From Candidatus Microthrix parvicella Bio17-1 (GTDB lineage: Bacteria; Actinomycetota; Acidimicrobiia; Acidimicrobiales; Microtrichaceae), in the NCBI RefSeq assembly GCF_000299415.1, contig NZ_AMPG01000009.1, positions 1 through 53,805 on the forward strand: a stretch of 53,805 nucleotides of DNA, read 5' to 3'. Both the position numbers and the translations under genes were made by a program. Positions 44,760 through 53,710 of this stretch are shown here, piece by piece. Below the pieces are notes generated by a model that was given only the letters and a program-made list of their open reading frames with translations, did no database searches and had not been told where the DNA came from. How positions within the stretch are numbered: position 1 is the first letter of the stretch; each line of letters starts with the position of its first letter.

Positions 44760-46254
44760 GAGGAGGCACTGCCGGTGAGCAGTCTGGTCTATGGCAACGG
44801 TCCGATCAAGATCGACTTTGACGATCCGAAACTGTCTGGTGATGGCGGGCTGATGTTGGTCTCAGCCATGTTCGAACGGTTGGGTGTCGCCGAGACCGCA
44901 CAGCGGTGGGTGAACGTCCAAGGGGATGGGTCGGCGAACGTCGGACCGAAGCTGGAAACGCTGGTCGCCACGATGATCGCGGGTGGTTCCCACATCGACC
45001 ACGCCAACCGGCTCCGCGCTGGTGCTACCAACCAGCTGTTGGCTCATCACACGTATGCGCCGTCCACGTTGGGCACGTGGCTTCGGTGTTTCGACAAAGT
45101 GTCGGTCACCCAGCTCGATCTGCTCGCGGGTGAGTTGTTCGTCCGGGCGTGGAACGCCGGGCTGGCCCCGTGGCGTCACGGCACCGTCGTCGTCGATTTC
45201 GACTCGACGATCGCCCGGGTGTTCTCCTCCGCGAAGGAAGGCGCCGCCTACGGCTACACCAAAGAGTTGGGCTATCACCCGCTGGTCGCCACGATCGCCG
45301 ACACCGGGGAGATCGTCGCGTGTGGGAACCGTGACGGCAACGCCCACACCGCTGCCGGTTCGCGTCGGATGTTGTCGATCGTTGTTGGTCGGCTTCGGCG
45401 GGCGGGGCACGTCGGACCGATCGAGATCCGGGCCGATTCGGGGTTCTGGTCCGAGAAGTTGATCGACCGGTGTGTTCACCTGAATGTCGGGTATTCGGTG
45501 ACGGTGAAACGAACTTCGCGGATGTGGGACCTGATCAACACGGTTCCCGAGGACCGTTGGGAGCCAATCGTCTATCCGGCCGGTGTTGCCCAGGTCGCCC
45601 AGATCTTCGATGACAAGTGGGGGCGGATCATCTGCCGTCGGGTCCGTAACACCGCCGACGGTGCGCTCTTTGATACGTGGGAACACCACGCGTTCATCAC
45701 CTCGAACGGGCTCCCAACCGTCGAGGCCGACGCCTACCATCGTGCCCACGCGATCGTGGAGTTGAACATCCGTGATCTCAAAGCCGCTGGGCTCGCCCAC
45801 ATCCCGTCGGCAGACCGTCACGCCAACGCCGCGTGGGTGATCTGCGCGGGGATCGCCCACAACATCGCCCGCTGGGCGACCAACTTCGACACCGACGGGT
45901 TCCCGGTCCGACAACGCACCACCCTCGCCACGATCCGGCACCTGTACATCGCGTTCGCGGTCCGGGTGTGTCGCCCACAAGGCAAACCGAGGATCTCCGG
46001 ACCTCTCGACTGGCCCGCAGCCGAATGGATCCAAGCATGCAACTCCTCGATCGCGGCCATGCCCCGCTGGTCGGGATAGCTCCCACCCTGGCGGCCCCGA
46101 ACCCGCCATACAACACCGACCGTCCGGACACACCCCACCCTGCCACGATCCTGGTTTCGGCGCGCCCCGAACCACAGAAACCACACCAAACCATGAATGG
46201 GCGTCAGTCAAACGTCACAATCCGCGACTGTTATCAAACACCGGTGGATCCAGG
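44645..46254 (+). mobile_element. IS1380-family element, 5-bp target duplication
   Basis: Perfect 16-bp inverted ends CCTGGATCCACCGGTG (44645-44660 and 46239-46254), flanked by CTTAG on both sides (44640-44644, 46255-46259). It is 1610 bp, inserted into the coding sequence of the type ISP enzyme. Confidence 0.92.
44775..46079 (+). CDS. IS1380-family transposase
   Basis: A 434-residue transposase starting VSSLVYGNGPIKIDFDDPKL at GTG 44775, chosen for AGGAGG 9 nt upstream; the frame is open further back. DDE residues are in VVDFDSTIARVFS (Asp), IRADSGFWSEKL (Asp) and HAIVELNIRDLKAAGL (Glu), typical of IS1380. No damage seen, so it may still be mobile. Confidence 0.9.
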   Translation: MSSLVYGNGPIKIDFDDPKLSGDGGLMLVSAMFERLGVAETAQRWVNVQGDGSANVGPKLETLVATMIAGGSHIDHANRLRAGATNQLLAHHTYAPSTLGTWLRCFDKVSVTQLDLLAGELFVRAWNAGLAPWRHGTVVVDFDSTIARVFSSAKEGAAYGYTKELGYHPLVATIADTGEIVACGNRDGNAHTAAGSRRMLSIVVGRLRRAGHVGPIEIRADSGFWSEKLIDRCVHLNVGYSVTVKRTSRMWDLINTVPEDRWEPIVYPAGVAQVAQIFDDKWGRIICRRVRNTADGALFDTWEHHAFITSNGLPTVEADAYHRAHAIVELNIRDLKAAGLAHIPSADRHANAAWVICAGIAHNIARWATNFDTDGFPVRQRTTLATIRHLYIAFAVRVCRPQGKPRISGPLDWPAAEWIQACNSSIAAMPRWSG

Positions 46255-48780
46255 CTTAGGGAGGGCCTTGCGGAAGAACTGTTCGTAGAGCTCGGTGATG
46301 ACGCGTTGGCGGCCGTCGGCGGTGTCGATCCCGCCGATGAGCATGCGGATGTGTTCGTAGAACCCTTCGAGCGCTGCGGTTTCGGCAGCGAGGTTGGCGT
46401 CATCGAGGGTGGCGATCATGGTGTCCATCACTTGGGACACGGGGTTGGCGGCGGTGAACTGGTCGTGGCCGAAGAGCGCTTCGAACACTGGCCGGGTGAT
46501 GAGGTGCTGGGAGAGCATCCCGATGGCGTCTTCGCGGGTGACGGCATCGTTGAGGTTGTTCTGGAGGGCGGCGAGGAACTCGTCGAACCGGGCGACAGCC
46601 TCGGGGTTTTGGTCGGGATGGGCAAGGAGTCCGCGGATGCGAGTCTCCTGGGCTGCGGCGATCTTGGCGATGTCGTCGGCCCAGTTGGCCATGTACTTGC
46701 GGTTGCCGACCTTCTCCACGATCCGGGCGTAGAGGGCGTCGTGCCACTCGTGAAGGTCCGGGAGTTCGAGCTGGGTGCCTTTGGCTGATTCGGTGGTCTT
46801 GAGCTTGTCGCCGGGGTTGGCAGGATCGTCGCCGCCGTTGCCGAGACCGATCCCGATCACCCGGATCTTCGATGACGTCTTGTTGATGTCGATCTTGTTG
46901 ATCTCGGCTTCGAGGCGCTCGTCGTGGGACCGGAGCGCTTGGAGGACCTGCCAGACCACCTTGTAGCTCTTCTGATCGCGAAGGGCGTCCTCGGGCGCGA
47001 CACCGGCCGGGATCCCGACCGGCAAGATCACATACCCAAAGTCCTTGCCCTCTGCGAGGCGCATCACCCTGCCGACCGCCTGAACGACGTCGACGATGCT
47101 CTTCCGGGCCTGGAGGAACAGCACCGCGTCCAACGCTGGTACATCGACCCCTTCGGTGAGGCACCGGGCGTTCGACAGCACTCGACAAACGCCCTGGCCC
47201 GGTGGTTCCTCCAACCAGGCAATCGCTTCGGACCGGACCTTCACGTTGGTCTTGCCGTCAACGTGCTGGGCTTCGACCTTCACTGCGTTGCGGTGCTTGC
47301 GGTCCTCGAACACCTCGTTGGCAATCTCGGGGAACGCATCGGTGAACGCCTTCGACTGCTTGATGGTCGACGAGAACGCGACCGCCCTCCTCATCGGAAC
47401 GTCGTCGTCATCGAACTGCGGTCCGCGTTTGGACAGGCCATGCCAACAGCCCACGATCCGCGACACATCGTCCAAGCCGAGCTCACCGTCGGTCTTGGCG
47501 AGCTGGCGTTGGAACGCCGACGACACGGCGTCCTCATTGACCGCCAACACGATGACCTTGTAGTCACACAACAGGCCTTGAGCGACCGCTTCGCCAAAAG
47601 CGAGTTCGTGAAAGATCGGCCCGAACGTCGACACGTCGTCCATCGACGCCACCAACACGTCGCCCTCGGCCGCCTTGGCCTTGGCCTGGTCCCCATACAC
47701 CCGGGGTGTTGCGGTCATATACAGCCGCTTAGCGGCGTTCACGTACTCATTGAAATGGACCTTGGTAAACGTCGACTGGTCGTCGATGTCGGAGAAGGCG
47801 CCGGTGGTGCGGTGGGCTTCGTCGCAGATCACCAGATCGAACTGACCGATCCCGTCCTCCTGGGCCTGGGTGATCACATCAATCGACTGGTAGGTGGAGA
47901 ACACCACCGTCATGTTGCTGTCAGTAGCCCGCGCATTGACCGCGTCCAAGAGCGCCTGGGTGTTCGTGGACGCCGGGATCGACAGGTCGTTGGCCGACAT
48001 GTCCTCGTCGCTGCGCCGTTTTCCTGCGTGGGCGTCCGAGCAAACGGCGAACGTCGCCAGCGACACCTCAGCGTTGCTCGCCCACGCCTTCACTGACTGC
48101 GACAGCAGGTTGATCGACGGCACCAGGAACAGCACCGAGCCCCCGACACCCACCTGCTTCTCGGCCAAGCGAAGCGATGTGAGGGTCTTGCCGGTGCCGC
48201 ACGCCATGATTAGCTGCCCGCGATCCGCCGTCTCCAGCCCCGCCGTCACGTCGTCGATCGCGTCAACCTGGTGAGGGCGGAGCTTCAGCGGATCCTGAAG
48301 CGCCAACTCGGCTGGCTTCTCGATCCTGAACGAGTTCCAATCGAGAGCAGACTCCTCAAAGTCGGCCACCCGCCACATCGTCGTGTCCTTGGCGTGGCTA
48401 TCGAGGTTGACCTCCACCTTGGGGGACTCCGCCCCGGCCGTGGACACGATCATCCCCGAAGTGAACTCGGGCCGACCCAACATCCCTACAAACGTCGCAA
48501 CGTTCGGCCACGACAACGACGCCGTCGGTGCATAAAACTTGCACTGGATCGCCACCAAATCCCCGGTGCCCCGCTCACGAGCCACCAAATCGATCCCAGT
48601 GTCGGCCGCCCCAGCACGGCCAGGCCAGTCCATCCACGACCACACCGCATCGAACCGCTCCGCCCACACCGGATCAGTCTGAAAATACGCCTCGCAAAAC
48701 TCCTCGAACCGGCGACCCTTCGCGGCCTGCGACTTCGCCGCCCCCTCGAACTCCTCCAACAACTGCCGGAACGTCGTCAC
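46234..48780 (-). pseudogene. Type ISP restriction-modification enzyme, N-terminal half (nuclease and helicase)
   Basis: 848 residues from GTG 48780 (GGAG upstream). It opens with an Mrr-like PD-(D/E)xK nuclease: RRFEEFCEAYF, then DTGIDLVARERGTGDLVAIQCKFY (Asp and Gln-x-Lys). A superfamily 2 helicase follows: Walker A MACGTGKTLTS, DEAH-type ICDEAHRTTG, MTATPR, and QAVGRVMRLAEG. The alpha-helical coupler comes after. The native frame ends at 46255 in YEQFFRKALPK, and the IS adds PGSTGV-stop. Joined to the downstream half it makes a 1612-residue protein, matching LlaBIII/LlaGI-type enzymes (about 1580). Those move along DNA and cut unmodified phage DNA in one polypeptide. Cleavage should be lost, or at least uncoupled from site recognition. 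Confidence 0.87.
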
Positions 48781-49238
48781 CCAGCATCTCCAACCCCTCG
48801 GGAACCTACCTGCGAGGGTAGTTCGGACGAGCGGGTCAGCCGCCACCTCAGCTCGGTGAGCTGACCCTGAGGGAGCTGGATACCCCTCCTGCGGAGCGAG
48901 CGGCGGTCCTGGTCAGCTCAATTCGTCGTCAGCGAGTACGACCCGCCGTATCGGAGGAAAAGGCACATCTACGCTCGTAAGTGACACCGAGATTTCTCTC
49001 CTCCGGAAAGAGGCTGCATCCCAGTCGGGCTGCCCGAGCTGAGAGTTCTTGTACGGTTTGAGCAAGGCTTCAAGCACCCCCTTGAAGCCAGGCGGGACTA
49101 GCCACCTCGCTAGAGCCTCACCATCAGGCGGGCTTCTGGTTCCGCCGGGTCGCCTGCGCTGATGGTGGGGCTCGCTCCGCCCATTCCGGAACCGTCTCTC
49201 GCCGACCAATCCCACTGCGCGGCGGTAGCGCGTTGGCG
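48781..49238. other. Intergenic stretch before the cell-wall hydrolase gene
   Basis: Divergent spacer between the type ISP gene and the plus-strand hydrolase gene. A minus-strand frame (49335-48913) has a protein-like end (ALLKPYKNSQLGQPDWDA, then VLADDELS-stop) and could be a gene remnant, but no family is recognised. I see no repeat or RNA gene here. Confidence 0.3.
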
Positions 49239-50264
49239 ATGAAGATCCTCGGAGCGTTGATGGCCGCAATCCTTCTTGGTGGTGGAGCGATGATGGGAAT
49301 GGGCTACTCGCACCAACAGCAAGCGGCGGCCGCATCCATCGGCGGGGTGTCGTGTGTCTTGCCGCCCGGCCAGGGTCTTCCTGCTGTCGGACCGTGGCCA
49401 GACACGCTCAACCCCGTCCATGTCGCCCAGGTGGCCGCCGCCGCTGGTTTCACCGGTGAGGACCTCACGCTGGCGGTCGCTATCGCTTCAGCCGAGAGCA
49501 GCCACCGACCGCACTTGACCAACCAGAACACCGACTCCCATCGCAGCGTCGACTACGGGCTCTGGCAGATCAACGGCTACTACCACCCCGACAAGATGGC
49601 GATGGGCGACTGGGGCAACCCGTGGGACAACGCCAAGATGGCCAACGCCGTCTGGTCCGAGGCGGGCGGATCGTGGAAGCCGTGGGTCACCTTCAACAAG
49701 GGCCGTCATCAGCCGTTCATGGCAACTGCGTCCGCGGCGGCGACGCTCCTGACCAAGCTCGGGACCGATGCCGGTACATGCATCCCCGGCCCGGCTGGTG
49801 AGGGTGGCGCCGCCTCCCCCGGCGGCCCCGCAGCTTGTGCGGCCGTGTCGGGTGCCGTCCCTGCAAGTCAGACCGTTCCTGTTCGACACCGTCGAGGCAC
49901 GACCACCGTCCACCGGTGTATTTCCCCTCACGTCGCAGCGCTGTTCGCAGCGGCCCAGGCGGCTGGACTCCCGCTTGGCGGAGGTGGATACCGCGACCCT
50001 CAAGGTCAGATCAGAACCAGGCGCAACAACTGCGGGCCCTCGAGCTACGACATCTACGAGAAGCCGTCGACCGCCTGTCGGCCGCCCACGGCCAAGCCCG
50101 GGACCTCGATGCACGAACGGGGGCTGGCGATCGACTTCACCTGCGGCGGCCAGACGGTCCGACTTGGCGACCAATGCTCCCGTTGGCTGCTCGCGAACAG
50201 CAAACGGTTCGGACTCACGAACTGGCCTCAGGAATCCTGGCACTACAGCTCGAACGGCCACTGA
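49239..50264 (+). CDS. Lytic transglycosylase-like plus M15-type peptidoglycan hydrolase
   Basis: A 341-residue exported protein from ATG 49239 with a hydrophobic lead (ILGALMAAILLGGGAMMGMGY). Residues about 60-180 form a lysozyme-like domain: AIASAESSHRP (catalytic Glu) and DYGLWQING. After a Gly/Pro linker comes an M15-type domain: GGGGYRDPQGQIRTRR, SMHERGLAIDFTCGG and ESWHYSSNGH. Such bifunctional enzymes open the wall for conjugative transfer apparatus or phage entry. The M15 part is close to the coiled-coil protein at 8144-9691. As no other transfer gene is seen, it may be left from a conjugative element. Confidence 0.8.
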   Translation: MKILGALMAAILLGGGAMMGMGYSHQQQAAAASIGGVSCVLPPGQGLPAVGPWPDTLNPVHVAQVAAAAGFTGEDLTLAVAIASAESSHRPHLTNQNTDSHRSVDYGLWQINGYYHPDKMAMGDWGNPWDNAKMANAVWSEAGGSWKPWVTFNKGRHQPFMATASAAATLLTKLGTDAGTCIPGPAGEGGAASPGGPAACAAVSGAVPASQTVPVRHRRGTTTVHRCISPHVAALFAAAQAAGLPLGGGGYRDPQGQIRTRRNNCGPSSYDIYEKPSTACRPPTAKPGTSMHERGLAIDFTCGGQTVRLGDQCSRWLLANSKRFGLTNWPQESWHYSSNGH

Positions 50265-50269
50265 TCCAC

Positions 50270-50791
50270 GTGGCGATCCAGCCTTCGATGCTCCCCCGCT
50301 CCACCTACGGTTCTTCCTTGCGGACGGTCATCGAGCCGGACGGTTGGCAACGCCTCCGGCGTGCAGCGGGACGAACGACTGGAGGGTCGTGCGCATGGTG
50401 TGGCGAGGTGACGATCGCCCGTAGGTGGCGGACCTGGGAAACCCATGAGATGTGGTCGTTCGACGTGGCCACCAAGCGCCAGGTGCTCACCGCCATCGTC
50501 GCTTTGTGCCGCACCTGCCACCTCACCCAGCACGTCGGCTACGCACGCCGTGAAGGGCTGGAGGACGACATCGTCGCCAGGACCATGGAACTCAACGGAT
50601 GGTCCGTTGCTGAGACCGCGCGGGCGATCGCTCAAGCCGAGCACCTCGCATCACGACGCGGACGGACCGCATGGGACCTGGACCTCACCCGGTGGCGGAA
50701 CCACATCGAGCTGCCGGACTGGCCCGAGCTGTTCATCCCGGCCGACGCTCGACGGGCAGCGGTGGTACGCACCATCACCGGCACGCCCTGA
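50270..50791 (+). CDS. HNH-like zinc-finger protein
   Basis: A 173-residue protein beginning 5 nt after the hydrolase stop (GTG 50270, ATG 50288 possible). It has a zinc-type pattern CAWCGE ... TWETHEMWSFD ... LCRTCHLTQHVGY, as in HNH nuclease-like proteins (two CxxC pairs with nearby histidines). The C-terminal part is helical. Probably a DNA-binding or nuclease protein from the mobile segment; activity is not certain because the full catalytic HNH is not obvious. Confidence 0.6.
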   Translation: MAIQPSMLPRSTYGSSLRTVIEPDGWQRLRRAAGRTTGGSCAWCGEVTIARRWRTWETHEMWSFDVATKRQVLTAIVALCRTCHLTQHVGYARREGLEDDIVARTMELNGWSVAETARAIAQAEHLASRRGRTAWDLDLTRWRNHIELPDWPELFIPADARRAAVVRTITGTP

Positions 50792-50820
50792 GCGTCACTC
50801 CCTCCCGTTACTCTGCGCCC

Positions 50821-51312
50821 ATGGACACTGCTCAGCTGATCCAGTCGGTGAGGGACGGCGACTACCCGCAGGTCGCCACCGCCGTCGCGATTCCGGCCGG
50901 GCACCGGGCACTCACCGTCACGCCCGGAGTCGTGTGGTGGCGCTACGGCGCTGGGTGGGACCAGGGAGAGAACATTGAGGTCACCACAACCAGCCATGAC
51001 GCCCGTAGGGAACTTGACTTGCAGGGCAGGAGAGATTTGAACTCTCAACCTTCGGTTTTGGAGACCGGTGCTCTGCCAATTGAGCTACTGCCCTTCGCAA
51101 CACCCGAAGGTGTTGGTGAACCCGCAAGCCTACCGGAGGCGGCTACCCGACCGGAAGCTGAATGCTCGATCCGCCAGCCGGCAGCACCATTCAGCGTGGG
51201 AGGACAGGTTCAGGCCGAGGCCGCTGCGGGCCGCGACCGGCGCGACCGAGCGGCGATCAACACGCCCCCTGTGAGGCCGGCGGCCGTAGCTGCAACGATT
51301 CCCCCGACGTAG
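50821..51312 (+). CDS. Short gene running into the attachment site
   Basis: From ATG 50821 about 60 residues look protein-like (MDTAQLIQSVRDGDYPQV, HRALTVTPGVVWWRYGAGWD). Past 50999 the frame is simply the antisense of the tRNA-Trp gene (LQGRRDLNSQPSVLE) and of the anti-sigma gene. The native end was therefore probably lost at the recombination point. Function unknown; it marks the right edge of the island. Confidence 0.35.
   Translation: MDTAQLIQSVRDGDYPQVATAVAIPAGHRALTVTPGVVWWRYGAGWDQGENIEVTTTSHDARRELDLQGRRDLNSQPSVLETGALPIELLPFATPEGVGEPASLPEAATRPEAECSIRQPAAPFSVGGQVQAEAAAGRDRRDRAAINTPPVRPAAVAATIPPT
50999..51064 (-). repeat. att-like core at the intact tRNA-Trp (copy 5)
   Basis: The 3' part of the tRNA plus about 23 bp downstream, shared with 33731-33797 (about one mismatch), 31531-31598 and 29045-29111, and in part with 2848-2898 in reverse. 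The shared block ends in the anticodon loop, a usual crossover place for tyrosine integrases that use tRNA genes. Confidence 0.85.
51022..51094 (-). tRNA. trnW: tRNA-Trp (anticodon CCA)
   Basis: A 73-nt cloverleaf: acceptor AGGGCAG/CTGCCCT, D arm GCTC...GAGC, anticodon loop CTCCAAA (CCA), T arm GAGAG-TTCAAAT-CTCTC, discriminator G, no encoded CCA. One C-A mismatch lies at the base of the anticodon stem. It lies on the same strand as the sigma and rpmG genes. Its 3' half is the repeated sequence of the array. Confidence 0.95.
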
Positions 51313-51578
51313 GCCACCCGGCGGCGGTTGATCAACGACCGAATGGCCTGGTGTTCGCCAACCTCACCGACAGCGGCCAGCAGTTCTGGCAATGCACCCG
51401 GCGCCGGCTCAATCACCTCGGTTCGCAACGAGTGCATGGCCCGGAGCAGCTTCCGATACTGCACCAGTTCTGCTTGACACCGAAGGCACGTCTCCACATG
51501 GGCGCGATGCGCCGCCTTCAGTCCGTCGGTGCCATCCACTGCCTGCGGCAACGAATCGGCGATGTCCTCACAGATCAC
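51210..51578 (-). CDS. Zinc-finger anti-sigma factor with one membrane helix
   Basis: About 122 residues from GTG 51578, which overlaps the end of the sigma gene by 11 nt. Near the N-terminus is HRAHVETCLRCQAEL, the H-x3-C-x2-C motif of zinc-binding anti-sigma domains. A single membrane helix (YVGGIVAATAAGLTGGVLIAA) is near the C-terminus. It should hold the partner sigma factor inactive at the membrane until a signal arrives. Confidence 0.83.
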   Translation of the reverse strand: MICEDIADSLPQAVDGTDGLKAAHRAHVETCLRCQAELVQYRKLLRAMHSLRTEVIEPAPGALPELLAAVGEVGEHQAIRSLINRRRVAYVGGIVAATAAGLTGGVLIAARSRRSRPAAASA

Positions 51579-52317
51579 GGCTGCCCACCACAATGTCGGG
51601 CAACAGCTGGTCGCGCAGCTGATGTCGGGCTCGGTGTAGCCGCACCTTGGACGCCGAGACCGAAATGCCGAGCTGATCGGCGATGTCCTCGTGGGTCAGG
51701 TCGTAGATATCGCGCAAAACCACCACCGCCCGGAGCTTGGGCGCCAACGTGCCCAGCGCCTCGTCCAGACGGGCCCGCAGTTCGGTGCTCTCCGCCCTGC
51801 CAACCGGATCGCGGCTGGGCTCGGCGTCCGTTGGTTCCGGCTGATCGTCCAGGGCATCGTGGCGATGCCGGGAACGCTTCTTCAGGTGGGTCGATGCACA
51901 GTTGGCCGTGATGCGGTACATCCAGGTGGAAAACTTGGCGTCGCCCCGAAACTTGCCGATGCTGCGGTACCCGCGCAGGTAGGCCTCCTGTGCGACATCG
52001 AGGGCATCGTCCTCCGACCTGCACAGGCGCAACGCAAGGGTGAATACATCCCGGTAGGTGGCGGCCACCAGCGATTGGAAGGCTTCGCGGTCCCCGGCTT
52101 GTGCCGCCTCGACCCATGCCGACATCTGTTTGTCGCCCGCCGGGCCGTCGGGCACGGCGTTCAGAATGCGTGCCAGCGGCGGCACTGTTGAGTAGAGGTC
52201 GGGTGGGGTCGATGTGAGTTCGACCGAGACGGCCCCGTCAACGTTACGCAGCGGCTGAATCCGGGACGCGCCATGGCGGGACGCTGGGCGTCCGGCCATG
52301 GGTACATTCTCGGTCAT
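51568..52317 (-). CDS. ECF-family RNA polymerase sigma factor
   Basis: A 249-residue sigma-70 family protein. Region 2 (FQSLVAATYRDVFTLALRL, DALDVAQEAYLRGYRSI, FSTWMYRITANCASTHLKK) and region 4 (LDEALGTLAPKLRAVVVLRD, YDLTHEDIADQLGISVSASKVRLHRAR) are complete. The N-terminus (about 60 residues before region 2) is longer than usual, so the true start may be internal. Co-transcribed with the anti-sigma gene. Its stimulus is unknown. Confidence 0.88.
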   Translation of the reverse strand: MTENVPMAGRPASRHGASRIQPLRNVDGAVSVELTSTPPDLYSTVPPLARILNAVPDGPAGDKQMSAWVEAAQAGDREAFQSLVAATYRDVFTLALRLCRSEDDALDVAQEAYLRGYRSIGKFRGDAKFSTWMYRITANCASTHLKKRSRHRHDALDDQPEPTDAEPSRDPVGRAESTELRARLDEALGTLAPKLRAVVVLRDIYDLTHEDIADQLGISVSASKVRLHRARHQLRDQLLPDIVVGSRDL

Positions 52318-52333
52318 ACAGCCGACGCTGGGG

Positions 52334-52495
52334 TCAGCGAGTCTCGCGGTGCACGGTGTGCTTGCGGTCCCACGGGCAGAACTTGGAGAGTTCCAAGCGT
52401 TCCCGGGTGTTCACCTTGGACTTCACCGTGGTGTAGTTGCGACGCTTGCACTCGGTGCATTCCATCGTCGCCTTGATGCGCTTGTCAGATGCCAT
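52334..52495 (-). CDS. rpmG: Ribosomal protein L33
   Basis: A 53-residue L33 protein: [40 protein letters not shown], and [13 protein letters not shown]. The zinc-binding CTEC is present, while the second pair is reduced to a single Cys (KFCPWD). It lies 9 bp after tuf on the same strand, as in other actinobacteria where rpmG, tRNA-Trp, secE and nusG follow. Here the sigma pair separates it from tRNA-Trp. Confidence 0.93.
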   Translation of the reverse strand: MASDKRIKATMECTECKRRNYTTVKSKVNTRERLELSKFCPWDRKHTVHRETR

Positions 52496-52504
52496 AACCA
52501 ACCC

Positions 52505-53692
52505 TCACTTGATGATCTTGGTGACTCGGCCCGCACCAACCGTACGACCACCCTCACGAATCGCGAACCGCAAACCCTCTTCCATCGCGATCGGCGCAAT
52601 CAACTCCACCGTCATCGACGTGTTATCCCCAGGCATCACCATCTCCTTATCCGCCGGCAACGTCACCGTCCCCGTCACATCCGTCGTCCGGAAATAAAAC
52701 TGCGGCGAATACGCCGAGAAAAACGGCTTATGCCGACCACCCTCATCCTTGGTCAACACATACACCTGACCCTCAAAATCCGTATGCGGAGTAATCGACC
52801 CCGGAGCAGCCAACACCTGCCCACGCTGCACCTCATCCTTCTCCACACCACGCAACAACGCACCAATATTGTCCCCAGCCTGACCCTCATCCAACAACTT
52901 ACGGAACATCTCCACACCCGTACACGTCGTCTTCTGCGTCGGCTTCAAACCAACAATCTCAATCGCATCACCAGTATGAACAGCACCCTGCTCAATCTTC
53001 CCCGTCACCACCGTCCCACGACCAGTAATCGAGAACACATCCTCAATCGGCATCAAAAACGGACGATCCAAATCACGCTCAGGCTGCGGAATATACGCAT
53101 CCACCTGCGCCATCAACTCCATCACCTGATCCTGAGCAGCCTCATCACCCTCAAGCGCCTTCAACGCCGACACCGGCACCACCGGAATATCATCACCCGG
53201 GAACTCAAACTCGCTCAGAAGCTCACGAACCTCAAGCTCCACCAACTCCAACAACTCCTCATCATCAACCATGTCAACCTTGTTCAACGCCACAACAATC
53301 GACGGAACACCCACCTGACGAGCCAACAACACATGCTCACGAGTCTGCGGCATCGGACCATCAGCCGCCGACACCACCAAAATCGCGCCATCCACCTGCG
53401 CCGCACCCGTAATCATGTTCTTAATATAATCCGCGTGACCAGGCATATCCACATGCGCATAATGCCGGTTCTCAGTCAAATACTCCACATGCGACACATT
53501 GATCGTGATCCCACGCTCACGCTCCTCCGGAGCCTTATCAATATTGTCGTACGCAGTCGCCTCGTTCCCCTCCACCCGATCAGCCAACGTCTTCGAAATC
53601 GCCGCAGTCAACGTCGTCTTACCATGGTCAATATGACCCATCGTCCCCACATTCATATGAGGCTTGTTCCGCTCGAACTTCTCCTTGGCCAT
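52505..53692 (-). CDS. tuf: Elongation factor Tu
   Basis: A 395-residue EF-Tu, full length. GTP-binding motifs are complete: [27 protein letters not shown] and [11 protein letters not shown] 53692 has AAGGAG upstream. It brings aminoacyl-tRNA to the ribosome. Codon use is very biased, as expected for a highly expressed gene, and unlike the IS-rich region. Confidence 0.98.
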   Translation of the reverse strand: MAKEKFERNKPHMNVGTMGHIDHGKTTLTAAISKTLADRVEGNEATAYDNIDKAPEERERGITINVSHVEYLTENRHYAHVDMPGHADYIKNMITGAAQVDGAILVVSAADGPMPQTREHVLLARQVGVPSIVVALNKVDMVDDEELLELVELEVRELLSEFEFPGDDIPVVPVSALKALEGDEAAQDQVMELMAQVDAYIPQPERDLDRPFLMPIEDVFSITGRGTVVTGKIEQGAVHTGDAIEIVGLKPTQKTTCTGVEMFRKLLDEGQAGDNIGALLRGVEKDEVQRGQVLAAPGSITPHTDFEGQVYVLTKDEGGRHKPFFSAYSPQFYFRTTDVTGTVTLPADKEMVMPGDNTSMTVELIAPIAMEEGLRFAIREGGRTVGAGRVTKIIK

Positions 53693-53710
53693 GAGTGTTG
53701 CTCCTTGTCA

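Noticed and set aside
46924-48096. 390-residue plus-strand frame
   Set aside because: Antisense of the well-conserved helicase domain; no motif or ribosome site.
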